Shown here one piece after another: positions 26,194-32,186 of a stretch of 64,000 bases of DNA. The stretch's first letter is position 1; each line of letters starts with the position of its first letter. Under the pieces are notes generated by a model, which saw nothing but the letters and a program-made list of their open reading frames with translations, was not told the origin of the DNA and did no database searches. The stretch is taken from NCBI GenBank assembly GCA_036705565.1, contig JAUBUY010000008.1; one strand, 5' to 3'. Position numbers and translations under genes: made by a program. The DNA is from Microcoleus sp036705565. Lineage in GTDB: Bacteria > Cyanobacteriota > Cyanobacteriia > Cyanobacteriales > Microcoleaceae.

Positions 26194-27106
26194 GATTTTT
26201 CTCATTAAATGAATTCGACTGTTTCTCGGCTTTGATTTCAGTTTGCCGATTTTTGAACTTAACTTCACCTTCCGAAGTTTTCGCCTTAACTTCCCTTTCC
26301 GAAGTTTTCGCCTTCACTTCCGTTTTACCACCTTTAGGCTCAACTTTGACTCCAAAACCTTTAGACTTAACTTTTCCTGGGGCAGAAGTTGAAGTCGGTT
26401 CCGTGGCAGGCTTCTTAAACTCCGCGTCTAATTGGTCTAAAATCTCCTCTTGTTCGGGAGTATGTTCCGCTGGCTGGTCTGAATTTCTGGGATTGTATTC
26501 GCCAACCAACCTTGCCAAAAATTCCGAAATTGACAGTCCGGCTGCGGCTGCTTTTTTCGTTAAAATGGCGTAGGTGTCGGTTTTAATCCGAATTTGTTTG
26601 AGCCGGAGGTTGGGATTGTTGTCAACGGTTTCAGCAATAGTTACTGCCGTAATCCTTTCTTTGGGTATGACATCGACAACTTCTTGCCACTTTTCCTGTA
26701 AACGACAGTCGCCGTATTGGTCGGTAATTGCGTGTTTGAACAAAGGGACAACTTGAGCAACGCAGCTAGGCAAAATCTCAAATCCGGCTTTAATTAAGCG
26801 CAGGCAAATGCTCGCAGCTTTGATAATTTGCGTGCAGTAAAAATACTGCCTGCCTAATGCTTGTTCGCAGTAACTTTTAAAAGTTTTGAATTTGTCTTTG
26901 TACAATCGCAGCTTTCGGATGGCGTCCAGCATGATTCCTTGACGCACGTAGTCTAGGAATCCCCTTTTAATTTCGCCTGTGAGGTAATCTAAATCGTGAA
27001 AGGGAGATTGATTCTGGATTTCTTCTTCAAAGTCTAGCAGCGGGCCTGCAAAGTGAAAGTTGGAGGCGACATCGCCTAGGTAGAAGTTGTCAATTGATGT
27101 GGACAT
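26108..27106 (-). CDS. hypothetical protein with ribbon-helix-helix-like segment
   Basis: This 332-residue protein uses the ATG at 27106 (MSTSIDNFYLGD); the longer TTG start at 27160 is less likely. The first 180 residues are helical (LDYVRQGIMLDAIRKLRLYKDKFKTF...). Near 190-215 the segment QIRIKTDTYAILTKKAAAAGLSISEFL looks like the strand and first helix of an RHH or plasmid-type DNA-binding domain. The C-terminal third is low-complexity, Lys/Glu/Thr-rich, with short repeats of EVKAKTSE. Such proteins are often found on plasmids and mobile elements, which agrees with the XRE cluster next door. Its role is unknown. Confidence 0.6.
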   Translation of the reverse strand: MSTSIDNFYLGDVASNFHFAGPLLDFEEEIQNQSPFHDLDYLTGEIKRGFLDYVRQGIMLDAIRKLRLYKDKFKTFKSYCEQALGRQYFYCTQIIKAASICLRLIKAGFEILPSCVAQVVPLFKHAITDQYGDCRLQEKWQEVVDVIPKERITAVTIAETVDNNPNLRLKQIRIKTDTYAILTKKAAAAGLSISEFLARLVGEYNPRNSDQPAEHTPEQEEILDQLDAEFKKPATEPTSTSAPGKVKSKGFGVKVEPKGGKTEVKAKTSEREVKAKTSEGEVKFKNRQTEIKAEKQSNSFNEKNHEVICPKSYHASTEINGGSTERNSVPPY

Positions 27107-27184
27107 GATCTGGAATGGTTCGAGAAAGGGCACGATAGCACGGAAGTTGTGCGATCGCAAAGTTGAAGTTTTGGTCTGGATCTT

Positions 27185-27246
27185 TGATACAATTTTGAGT
27201 TGGGCTGTCTTGTGAGGTCGATCGACCTTTTACATGGCACCACCTC
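27185..27246 (+). repeat. 62-bp direct repeat, copy 1 (flanks XRE gene 1)
   Basis: It is identical to 27664-27725 at 58 of 62 positions, and the copies bracket the first XRE gene. Each holds the 12-base perfect palindrome GGTCGATCGACC. Copy 1 runs directly into a hairpin-rich segment ending near CCAGCTTTTGTT, which could terminate transcription. Confidence 0.9.
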
Positions 27247-27316
27247 AAGGCGGTTATTCAAAACTGTAGGTTTTGGCTGTTCGCCCTGACCGGCCAGCTT
27301 TTGTTCTGTCACTTGT

Positions 27317-27372
27317 ATCTCATTATGAGATGTCGATTTAAATTTGTCAAGTATGACATCTCAATTTGAGAT
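27317..27372. promoter_or_regulatory. paired operator-like dyads upstream of XRE gene 1
   Basis: Two 15-base palindromes, ATCTCATTATGAGAT (27317-27331) and ATCTCAATTTGAGAT (27358-27372), share the half-site ATCTCA. Their centres are 41 bases apart, close to four helical turns. They lie just ahead of the best ATG (27383), where a self-repressing XRE protein would be expected to bind. Confidence 0.75.
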
Positions 27373-27382
27373 TTATGTTACA

Positions 27383-27625
27383 ATGTCATCAAGAAAAGAA
27401 CGAAGACAGGAGGGCAATTCACCATTGGAAGCCCTAAGAATCAACAAAACAGACTTATCACAAGATGAGTTTGCTTTTAGATGCGGGATTCCCCGGGCCA
27501 CGTATCATAGATGGATATCTGGAGCCACAGAACCAAAATTTTCTCTCTTTCAGTTGAAAGCTATTTGCCGAGAACTAAAAATAGAAAAAATCGATGAACT
27601 TCCAGAGAGCTTTGGGCCGAATTAG
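27383..27625 (+). CDS. small XRE-family regulator 1, 80 aa
   Basis: This helix-turn-helix protein has LSQDEFAFRCGIPRATYHRWISG as its helix 2-turn-helix 3 region, followed by LFQLKAICRELKI. I choose ATG 27383 (MSSRKERRQ) because both upstream starts lie within or before the operator-like dyads; the longer frame from TTG 27344 would encode 93 residues. A 62-bp direct repeat flanks it on both sides. It is the first of three small XRE genes of similar length and ending (LPESFGPN, like LPNDLGPP in the third), which suggests an old duplication. The targets are probably its own promoter. Confidence 0.8.
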   Translation: MSSRKERRQEGNSPLEALRINKTDLSQDEFAFRCGIPRATYHRWISGATEPKFSLFQLKAICRELKIEKIDELPESFGPN

Positions 27626-27663
27626 CAATTAAATTAAACCAACAGTTAAAAAATTATTACTGC

Positions 27664-27725
27664 TGATACAATTTTGAGTTGGGCACTCCTGTGAGGTCGA
27701 TCGACCTTTTACATGGCATCACCTC
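27664..27725 (+). repeat. 62-bp direct repeat, copy 2
   Basis: This is the partner of 27185-27246. It differs by four bases, keeps the GGTCGATCGACC palindrome, and is followed by the GGGGCTTGAG segment that is also found after XRE gene 2. Confidence 0.9.
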
Positions 27726-27741
27726 CTCGGCGTTGAGAAAA

Positions 27742-27837
27742 AAGGGGCTTGAGGTATGCGCCCAACCCCCGAAAATACGCTTGGCTATGCAGGCATAATT
27801 GATAGACACGAAAAATAAGGCGGTTCTTCAACTAAAC
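27742..27837 (+). other. conserved structured intergenic segment, copy 1 (downstream of XRE gene 1)
   Basis: From GGGGCTTGAG to CTAAACCAAA the segment matches one at about 29801-29894 with scattered differences. Shared parts are a GGGG..CCC stem, TATGCAGGCATAAT and AAATAAGGC. Base changes in the first stem keep pairing (GGGGCTTG with CAACCCC here; GGGCTTG with CAAGCCC in the other copy), which hints at an RNA structure. The function is unknown. Confidence 0.5.
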
Positions 27838-27842
27838 CAAAA

Positions 27843-27960
27843 GGAGTCCCGCGCTCTACCTGTACCTAGGTGAGCGTCGGGAGGAATTTGCGTGAGCCAG
27901 GAGAGCCGTCCCGAACCAAACCGATGACTTTATGTGTCGGAAAGTTCGGGGCGGTCGATG
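27843..27960 (+). other. two strong hairpins ahead of tnpB
   Basis: Hairpin 1: TCCCGCGCTC pairs with GAGCG(T)CGGGA around an inner ACCT..AGGT stem. Hairpin 2: CCGTCCCGAAC pairs over 11 base pairs (one G-U) with GTTCGGGGCGG, with an inner CCGA..TCGG. They may be the left-end subterminal hairpins of the transposon or a structured RNA. No known riboswitch consensus is met. Confidence 0.55.
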
Positions 27961-28039
27961 AGCGAACAAATAATTTTTGCTACACCACTTGCTTTTTCCA
28001 TGTTCACGAGATAGAATTTTCTCAGACTTCGTGAAAGTA

Positions 28040-29356
28040 ATGCCTCAAATAATCACCGCCAAGCTAAAACTCAACCTGAATGCCGAGCACAAAGGTTTGG
28101 TGTCTCAGACTACCTTGGCTTATCGCGATGCCTTGAATCATACTTCGCGAGTTGCTTTTGATGCGAACAAAACCAGCAATGGCGCTAAGTTGCAAAAGGC
28201 TGTTTACAACGAATTGCGTGTTCGATTTGGGCTGGGCGCTCAGATGGCTTGCAATGTACCCAGACAAGTGTCGGCAACCTACAAAACACTCTGGACTAAG
28301 GTAAAACAATCTAACGATGCTATTGCCAAAGGATACACCAAGAAAAGGTACAAAGGACTAGACCAGCCCCCTAAGTATATTTCTCGAACCTGTACCTTGA
28401 ATTATCAGCGCGACTACTCGTTCAAATCCGAGCAGAGGGTGAGTATTATTACCCTAGCTGGTAGAATAGTAGTTTCGTATGATGGCTACAACAAGCATCT
28501 GGATTTGATTGCCAAGGGTTCCAAGTTTGGAGCAGCTAAAATTGTCTATCAGCGTTCCTCTAAGGTTTACTATTTGATGGTAAGTATTGAGGTAGAAACC
28601 CCTGAACTCGACCCACTGAAAATAACTAGAGTTTCTGGCGTTGACGTGGGGATGCGCTACTTAGCCGTAGAAACAGACTTACAAAACAAGTCGAATTTCT
28701 ACTCAGGTTCCGACGCTAGACATAAAGCCAACCGCTATCATAAAGCTAGACAAACTCTTCAGCGTAAAGACACTCGTTCGGCAAAGCGCAGACTAATTGC
28801 TTTGTCGGGAAGAGAAAGACGGTTTATCGCTGACGTGAACCACCAAATTAGCAAGGATATTGCAAAACCTAATACTTTGATTGGACTGGAAAACCTAACC
28901 GGAGTTCGGGAGAGAATTAAGTCCAAGTCTGGTAAAAAGGCTAGCAAGAAACAGCGAAGAGCTAATCGAAATAAAGTTAAATGGTCGTTTGCCGAATTGC
29001 ACGGCTATATTGACTACAAAGCTAATTTGAACGGCTCTTTAGCTACTAAAGTCCCAGCTCATTATACTTCGCAAAGCTGTCCAAAGTGCGGACACACATC
29101 AGCAGGCAATAGACCAAAAAAAGGGCTATTGTTTCGCTGTGAATGTTGCGGACACGAGCTTCATGCTGATTTGGTGGGTGCGCGAAATATTGCCATGAGA
29201 ACGTTGCTTGTCCGGCAGGACTGGACGAGTACGGGGAGCTTGTCAGCATCCCCTAATGTGTCGGGCCGTGAAACTAAAGCTGAGATTCTGCAAAGATTCT
29301 CGGAATTGCGGTGGAGCTCAGATACAAGCCCACATCTCCGGCGGTACTCCGCTTGA
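28040..29356 (+). CDS. tnpB: TnpB, IS200/IS605-type RNA-guided endonuclease
   Basis: TnpB is an RNA-guided DNA nuclease and the ancestor of Cas12. The 438-residue protein starts at ATG 28040 (MPQIITAKLKL). RuvC-like motifs are intact: GVDVGMRYLAV (first Asp), IGLENLTGV (Glu) and the last Asp in ELHADLVGARNIA. The zinc ribbon has CPKCGH and CECCGH. A basic helix with KKASKKQRRANRNK precedes it. No TnpA gene is present, so movement would need help in trans. It interrupts the intergenic segment between XRE genes 1 and 2. The omega RNA would be expected to overlap the 3' end and right end of the element, but its limits are not visible to me. Confidence 0.93.
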   Translation: MPQIITAKLKLNLNAEHKGLVSQTTLAYRDALNHTSRVAFDANKTSNGAKLQKAVYNELRVRFGLGAQMACNVPRQVSATYKTLWTKVKQSNDAIAKGYTKKRYKGLDQPPKYISRTCTLNYQRDYSFKSEQRVSIITLAGRIVVSYDGYNKHLDLIAKGSKFGAAKIVYQRSSKVYYLMVSIEVETPELDPLKITRVSGVDVGMRYLAVETDLQNKSNFYSGSDARHKANRYHKARQTLQRKDTRSAKRRLIALSGRERRFIADVNHQISKDIAKPNTLIGLENLTGVRERIKSKSGKKASKKQRRANRNKVKWSFAELHGYIDYKANLNGSLATKVPAHYTSQSCPKCGHTSAGNRPKKGLLFRCECCGHELHADLVGARNIAMRTLLVRQDWTSTGSLSASPNVSGRETKAEILQRFSELRWSSDTSPHLRRYSA

Positions 29357-29424
29357 TGCTGGGTAGTTGACACCTGCATTTTGACCTTGGAGGCTCGTTG
29401 AGCGGCCTTTGTTTTGCCTACTAA

Positions 29425-29473
29425 CATGAAGTTTACGTCTTATTCAAGCCTTTGTTAAGACGTAAACTTCATG
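29425..29473. promoter_or_regulatory. 18-bp perfect inverted repeat upstream of XRE gene 2
   Basis: CATGAAGTTTACGTCTTA and its exact complement are separated by 13 bases, with arm centres 31 bases apart (three helical turns). It ends 13 bases before the ATG. The position and spacing match the operator pair of XRE gene 3, so it is probably an autoregulatory site. Confidence 0.7.
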
Positions 29474-29486
29474 AATATTTCGTCCC

Positions 29487-29768
29487 ATGATAGAAGAAGA
29501 TTTACAAGAAAAGGAGAAGTCTCCATTGAGACTACTCAGAGAACAAGCTGGACTAACACGCCCTCAAGTCAAAGAAAAAATCGGAATTTCCGAGCGAAGA
29601 CAAGCTGACTGGGAATTAGGCAAGGCCCTACCTAATGCTGAAAACATACTTGCTATGGCTAACCTGTACCAGGTTTCTCTAAAAACTATGTTTGAGGTTT
29701 TAGGATTAGACGTAACCAAAATTCCCGATGACTTACCAAGTCGTGAGTCCTCACCGAACGATAACTAA
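29487..29768 (+). CDS. small XRE-family regulator 2, 93 aa
   Basis: The HTH segment is LLREQAGLTRPQVKEKIGISERRQADWELGK, followed by ENILAMANLYQVSLKTMFEVLGL, the usual fourth and fifth helices of XRE domains. It opens with the charged tail MIEEDLQEKEKSP and ends in a Ser/Pro-rich tail. The start at 29487 is the first ATG after the inverted repeat. The sequence is only distantly related to regulators 1 and 3. It may control its own gene; other targets are unknown. Confidence 0.85.
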   Translation: MIEEDLQEKEKSPLRLLREQAGLTRPQVKEKIGISERRQADWELGKALPNAENILAMANLYQVSLKTMFEVLGLDVTKIPDDLPSRESSPNDN

Positions 29769-29800
29769 CCCGCAGGGGTTTGTCCATGTCTAGGGAAAGG

Positions 29801-29932
29801 GGCTTGAGTCATGCACCCAAGCCCGGAAAATACTAAGGGTATGCAGGCATAATGGGTAGAAACTACAAATAAGGCAGCTCGCTAAACCAAAGCGTTTCCA
29901 CCGTCCGGCTAAAGGAGCCGCCTTTCTGTTGT
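29801..29932 (+). other. conserved structured intergenic segment, copy 2, with terminator-like end
   Basis: It matches 27742-27837 and then continues into a hairpin whose arms are AAGGCAGCTC and GAGCCGCCTT (one A-C mismatch), with the inner stem GGCTAAAGGAGCC, ending CCTTTCTGTTGTCT. It could be the terminator of XRE gene 2 preceded by a structured RNA. Confidence 0.5.
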
Positions 29933-29943
29933 CTCTATCTTAA

Positions 29944-29988
29944 ACAACCTTAGTTGTATTTTAGCAATTTGTCAACAACTTTGGTTGT
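29944..29988. promoter_or_regulatory. paired operator-like dyads upstream of XRE gene 3
   Basis: ACAACCTTAGTTGT (29944-29957) and ACAACTTTGGTTGT (29975-29988) share the half-site ACAAC, and their centres are 31 bases apart. They end 14 bases before the ATG. The half-site differs from those before regulators 1 and 2, which argues for separate binding specificities. Confidence 0.75.
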
Positions 29989-30002
29989 GAATTTTCTATG
30001 AT

Positions 30003-30272
30003 ATGCCCCGAAAGAAACAAACTCAAGAGTCGAAAGATATACCAGCACTGCAAATCTTGCGGGAGGCTGTTGGTTTATCACAATCCGCGTTAGCAAAACA
30101 AATTCCCGACAAGACTCGCACAAAAACCTTAACTCAGCAAGCCATTAGCAAATGGGAACGAGGACTAGACGAACCCGAACTGACCATTGCTCAAATGAAA
30201 GCTCTTTGCAAAGCTTTGGGAAAAACGCTTAACGATTTACCTAACGACTTAGGCCCACCAAATCCCGACTGA
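30003..30272 (+). CDS. small XRE-family regulator 3, 89 aa
   Basis: The HTH domain is ALQILREAVGLSQSALAKQIPDK, then an insert (TRTKTL) and TQQAISKWERGLDEPELTI, with the recognition-helix SKWERG motif typical of XRE/Cro proteins. The C-terminus is MKALCKALGKTLNDLPNDLGPP, close to the end of regulator 1. ATG 30003 follows its operator-like pair directly. No other gene follows on this strand, and a strong hairpin ends the region. Confidence 0.87.
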   Translation: MPRKKQTQESKDIPALQILREAVGLSQSALAKQIPDKTRTKTLTQQAISKWERGLDEPELTIAQMKALCKALGKTLNDLPNDLGPPNPD

Positions 30273-30320
30273 CAACATTTGTTGCTTGGTTCTAATTAGA
30301 CCAACCTAAAAAAGCAGATT

Positions 30321-30353
30321 AGATGCCCGACTTCTTCAAGAAGTCGGGCATCT
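30321..30353. terminator. 16-bp hairpin between convergent genes
   Basis: AGATGCCCGACTTCTT faces its exact complement across one base. It lies between the end of XRE gene 3 and the end of the minus-strand gene at 30396, so it could serve both. The same GCCCGACTTCTT-type palindrome is widespread in cyanobacteria, so it may be a mobile repeat in terminator position. Confidence 0.6.
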
Positions 30354-30395
30354 AACAAGCAAGTTATAAAGAGGATATTAAAGTAGGATTTGGTA

Positions 30396-30635
30396 TTACT
30401 TACGAAAAACAGAAGTGATAATCACCGTGATAGTGGCGCTTGCAATCAAAGTGAAAGCAAGTTGCACAACCCATTGGGTAGCTTTCTGGTAGTTATCGAA
30501 TTTGTCATTGAATCTGTCGGTTTTGTCATTAGTTTTCTCAACATCAGTTGATAATTTCTCAACTTCAGCCGATAGCTTGTCTAGCTTTTCAATAACATCG
30601 GCTAGCGTCGGCTCGTTACTTGCAGTAGTTGTCAT
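30396..30635 (-). CDS. small coiled-coil membrane protein, 79 aa
   Basis: About 35 residues of heptad-patterned helix (VIEKLDKLSAEVEKLS, then DVEKTNDKTDRFNDKFD) lead to one C-terminal transmembrane segment (VQLAFTLIASATITVIITSVF) and a short basic end. The layout suggests a tail-anchored, oligomeric protein. Similar small proteins are common in cyanobacteria, but I know of no assigned function. It is co-directional with arfB, with a gap of about 70 bases. Confidence 0.7.
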   Translation of the reverse strand: MTTTASNEPTLADVIEKLDKLSAEVEKLSTDVEKTNDKTDRFNDKFDNYQKATQWVVQLAFTLIASATITVIITSVFRK

Positions 30636-30706
30636 TGCCGTTTCCTAAAACTAACCATCATCACCTACAATTATATCCTAATTTTAATAGGAATTGAGAT
30701 TATCAA

Positions 30707-31120
30707 TCACTCCGTGACTTTCCCTCTCATAGCTTTAATCTGCCCTCGCTTGGTTTTGCTGTCGAGACGCTTGCGCTGGGAACTACGAGTCGCTTTGCTG
30801 GGTTTGCGCCTTTTCGGTATGACGATCGCACTTTTAATCAGTTCTTGCAGCCGTCTCAAAGCCTCTTCCCGGTTTTGTTCCTGGCTGCGGTGTTCCTGAG
30901 CTTTGATGACAATCACACCTTCGGAGGTGATGCGCTGGTCGTTGATTTGCAACAAACGCTGCTTGTAGCGATCGGGCAATGAGGAAGCTGGGATATCAAA
31001 GCGCAAGTGAATCGCACTCGCCACCTTATTGACATTTTGCCCCCCCGCGCCTTGAGAGCGAATCGCACTAATCTCGATTTCGCCATCAGGAATGAACACA
31101 GTATTAGAAATTTGTAACAT
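30707..31120 (-). CDS. arfB: ArfB (YaeJ)-type peptidyl-tRNA hydrolase, ribosome rescue
   Basis: ArfB frees stalled ribosomes by hydrolysing peptidyl-tRNA without a stop codon. The catalytic GGQ motif is present in IRSQGAGGQNVNKV (about residues 20-33), followed by VASAIHLRFDIPASSLP. The basic tail that enters the mRNA channel is long (PKRRKPSKATRSSQRKRLDSKTKRG). The 137-residue length is normal. It begins three bases after the end of the Mrr-like gene and may be translated from the same mRNA. Confidence 0.93.
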   Translation of the reverse strand: MLQISNTVFIPDGEIEISAIRSQGAGGQNVNKVASAIHLRFDIPASSLPDRYKQRLLQINDQRITSEGVIVIKAQEHRSQEQNREEALRRLQELIKSAIVIPKRRKPSKATRSSQRKRLDSKTKRGQIKAMRGKVTE

Positions 31121-31123
31121 GAT

Positions 31124-31594
31124 TTATTGATAATTCTTAGCTGTGAGTATAAACTCAATTAGTTTTTTTCGATCCCATAACTCTACATCGTTAGATTGAG
31201 CAAGTTTGCAAGCGTTTTCTGTAAATCTGTTGTTAGTGATTACTCTACCTTTATTTCCTTTGTAATGTCTGACGGCTCCTGCTACTTCTTGAACTGCTTT
31301 AATCCCAACTGGATTTTTGCTTCTTTTGGCTTGAACCACGGTTTTTGAGCCATCTTTGTATAAAATTAAATCAGCCCCATAATCTTGACTATCTTGAGTT
31401 AAAGTAACACTATAACCCAAGTTCCTAAAATGGATATTGAGAAATATTTCAAACTCTTTACCAGTCATTTCATCCACTTCCAGAATACCACTATCTAATA
31501 AACGTTTTCTTTGATCTTCTTCTGTTAATTTATCAAATACCAATGCTGCAATATCACTGAAAACGGCTGCTGCTCTCACTATAAAAGGTTTCAT
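31124..31594 (-). CDS. Mrr-like restriction endonuclease domain protein
   Basis: This 156-residue protein has the PD-(D/E)xK fold of the Mrr_cat family: TGKEFEIFLNIHFRNLGYSVTLT, then DYGADLIL (catalytic Asp) and VVQAKRSK (the QxK motif), followed by AVQEVAGAVRHYKGNKGRVITNNRF. Mrr-like enzymes cut foreign or modified DNA. A short helical N-terminal part (about 45 residues) precedes the domain. All catalytic positions appear intact. It sits at the end of the accessory island, just upstream of arfB. Confidence 0.88.
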   Translation of the reverse strand: MKPFIVRAAAVFSDIAALVFDKLTEEDQRKRLLDSGILEVDEMTGKEFEIFLNIHFRNLGYSVTLTQDSQDYGADLILYKDGSKTVVQAKRSKNPVGIKAVQEVAGAVRHYKGNKGRVITNNRFTENACKLAQSNDVELWDRKKLIEFILTAKNYQ

Positions 31595-31671
31595 AAAATT
31601 ACATTTATTTTAAAGGAGTAGTTATAATTGTACCAGATTTGCTCAGTACAGGCTCAACTACACATCAACCT

Positions 31672-31869
31672 ATGCCATCATCAGGAGTTCAATACTTAAT
31701 TATCAATGCCCTGGAAACTCTCGACTTGCTCATCTGGAGAATATATGATGAAGAAAAGGGCTTTTGGTACATCGAAACCCCTAGTCGAGTTTTACCAAGG
31801 GCTGCTATACTACAAAGTGGCGAGATTATTCGTATAGACGAGCTGGAAGACTATGACGAAACCGCATGA
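31672..31869 (+). CDS. small hypothetical protein, 65 aa
   Basis: The ATG at 31672 (MPSSGVQYLIINALETLDLLIWRIYDEE) is preferred to the TTG at 31639. The end is acidic (GEIIRIDELEDYDETA). No family is recognised. It overlaps the next gene by 17 bases, so the two are probably translated together. The paired small-gene layout recalls toxin-antitoxin modules, but neither sequence shows a motif to support that. Confidence 0.5.
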   Translation: MPSSGVQYLIINALETLDLLIWRIYDEEKGFWYIETPSRVLPRAAILQSGEIIRIDELEDYDETA

Positions 31870-32083
31870 TATTAGAAGAGAACAAGACCGCAGATTGGGA
31901 GAATTAATGGCGATCGCACGTCAGCGATTCCTCGATGCAGGCGGCGATCCTCGACACCCGCCATCAGGTATAAAAGGCGATGATTACATGACAGACGCAG
32001 AAAGACAAGAAGCACTGACGATCGCCCGATCGCTCTTTAACGACGAATATATTAAAACCTATCTCAAAAACAAACGTCAATGA
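31853..32083 (+). CDS. small hypothetical protein, 76 aa
   Basis: This basic helical protein starts MTKPHDIRREQDRRLGELMAIARQRF. DPRHPPSGIKGDDYMTDAERQEAL marks a loop and a second helix. It starts inside the preceding gene and shows normal HIP1-like CGATCG content, unlike the AT-rich defence operon. The function is unknown. Confidence 0.55.
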   Translation: MTKPHDIRREQDRRLGELMAIARQRFLDAGGDPRHPPSGIKGDDYMTDAERQEALTIARSLFNDEYIKTYLKNKRQ

Positions 32084-32186
32084 ATTTTAGATTTTAGATT
32101 CTAGATTTGAGAGGCGAGCCCACGGATGAAGCGGTTCAAAATCCGAAATTAGTAAGGTGCGCCGAAACGCACCCTACAAAAATTAA

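Noticed and set aside
27843..27960. Cobalamin riboswitch or group II intron domain V upstream of tnpB
   Set aside because: The fragment GAGCCAGGAGAG recalls riboswitch ends and GAGCCG recalls domain V, but the rest of either consensus is missing.
31639..32083. Toxin-antitoxin pair made of the two small overlapping genes
   Set aside because: Overlap and size fit, but neither protein shows a toxin or antitoxin motif, so they are listed only as hypothetical.
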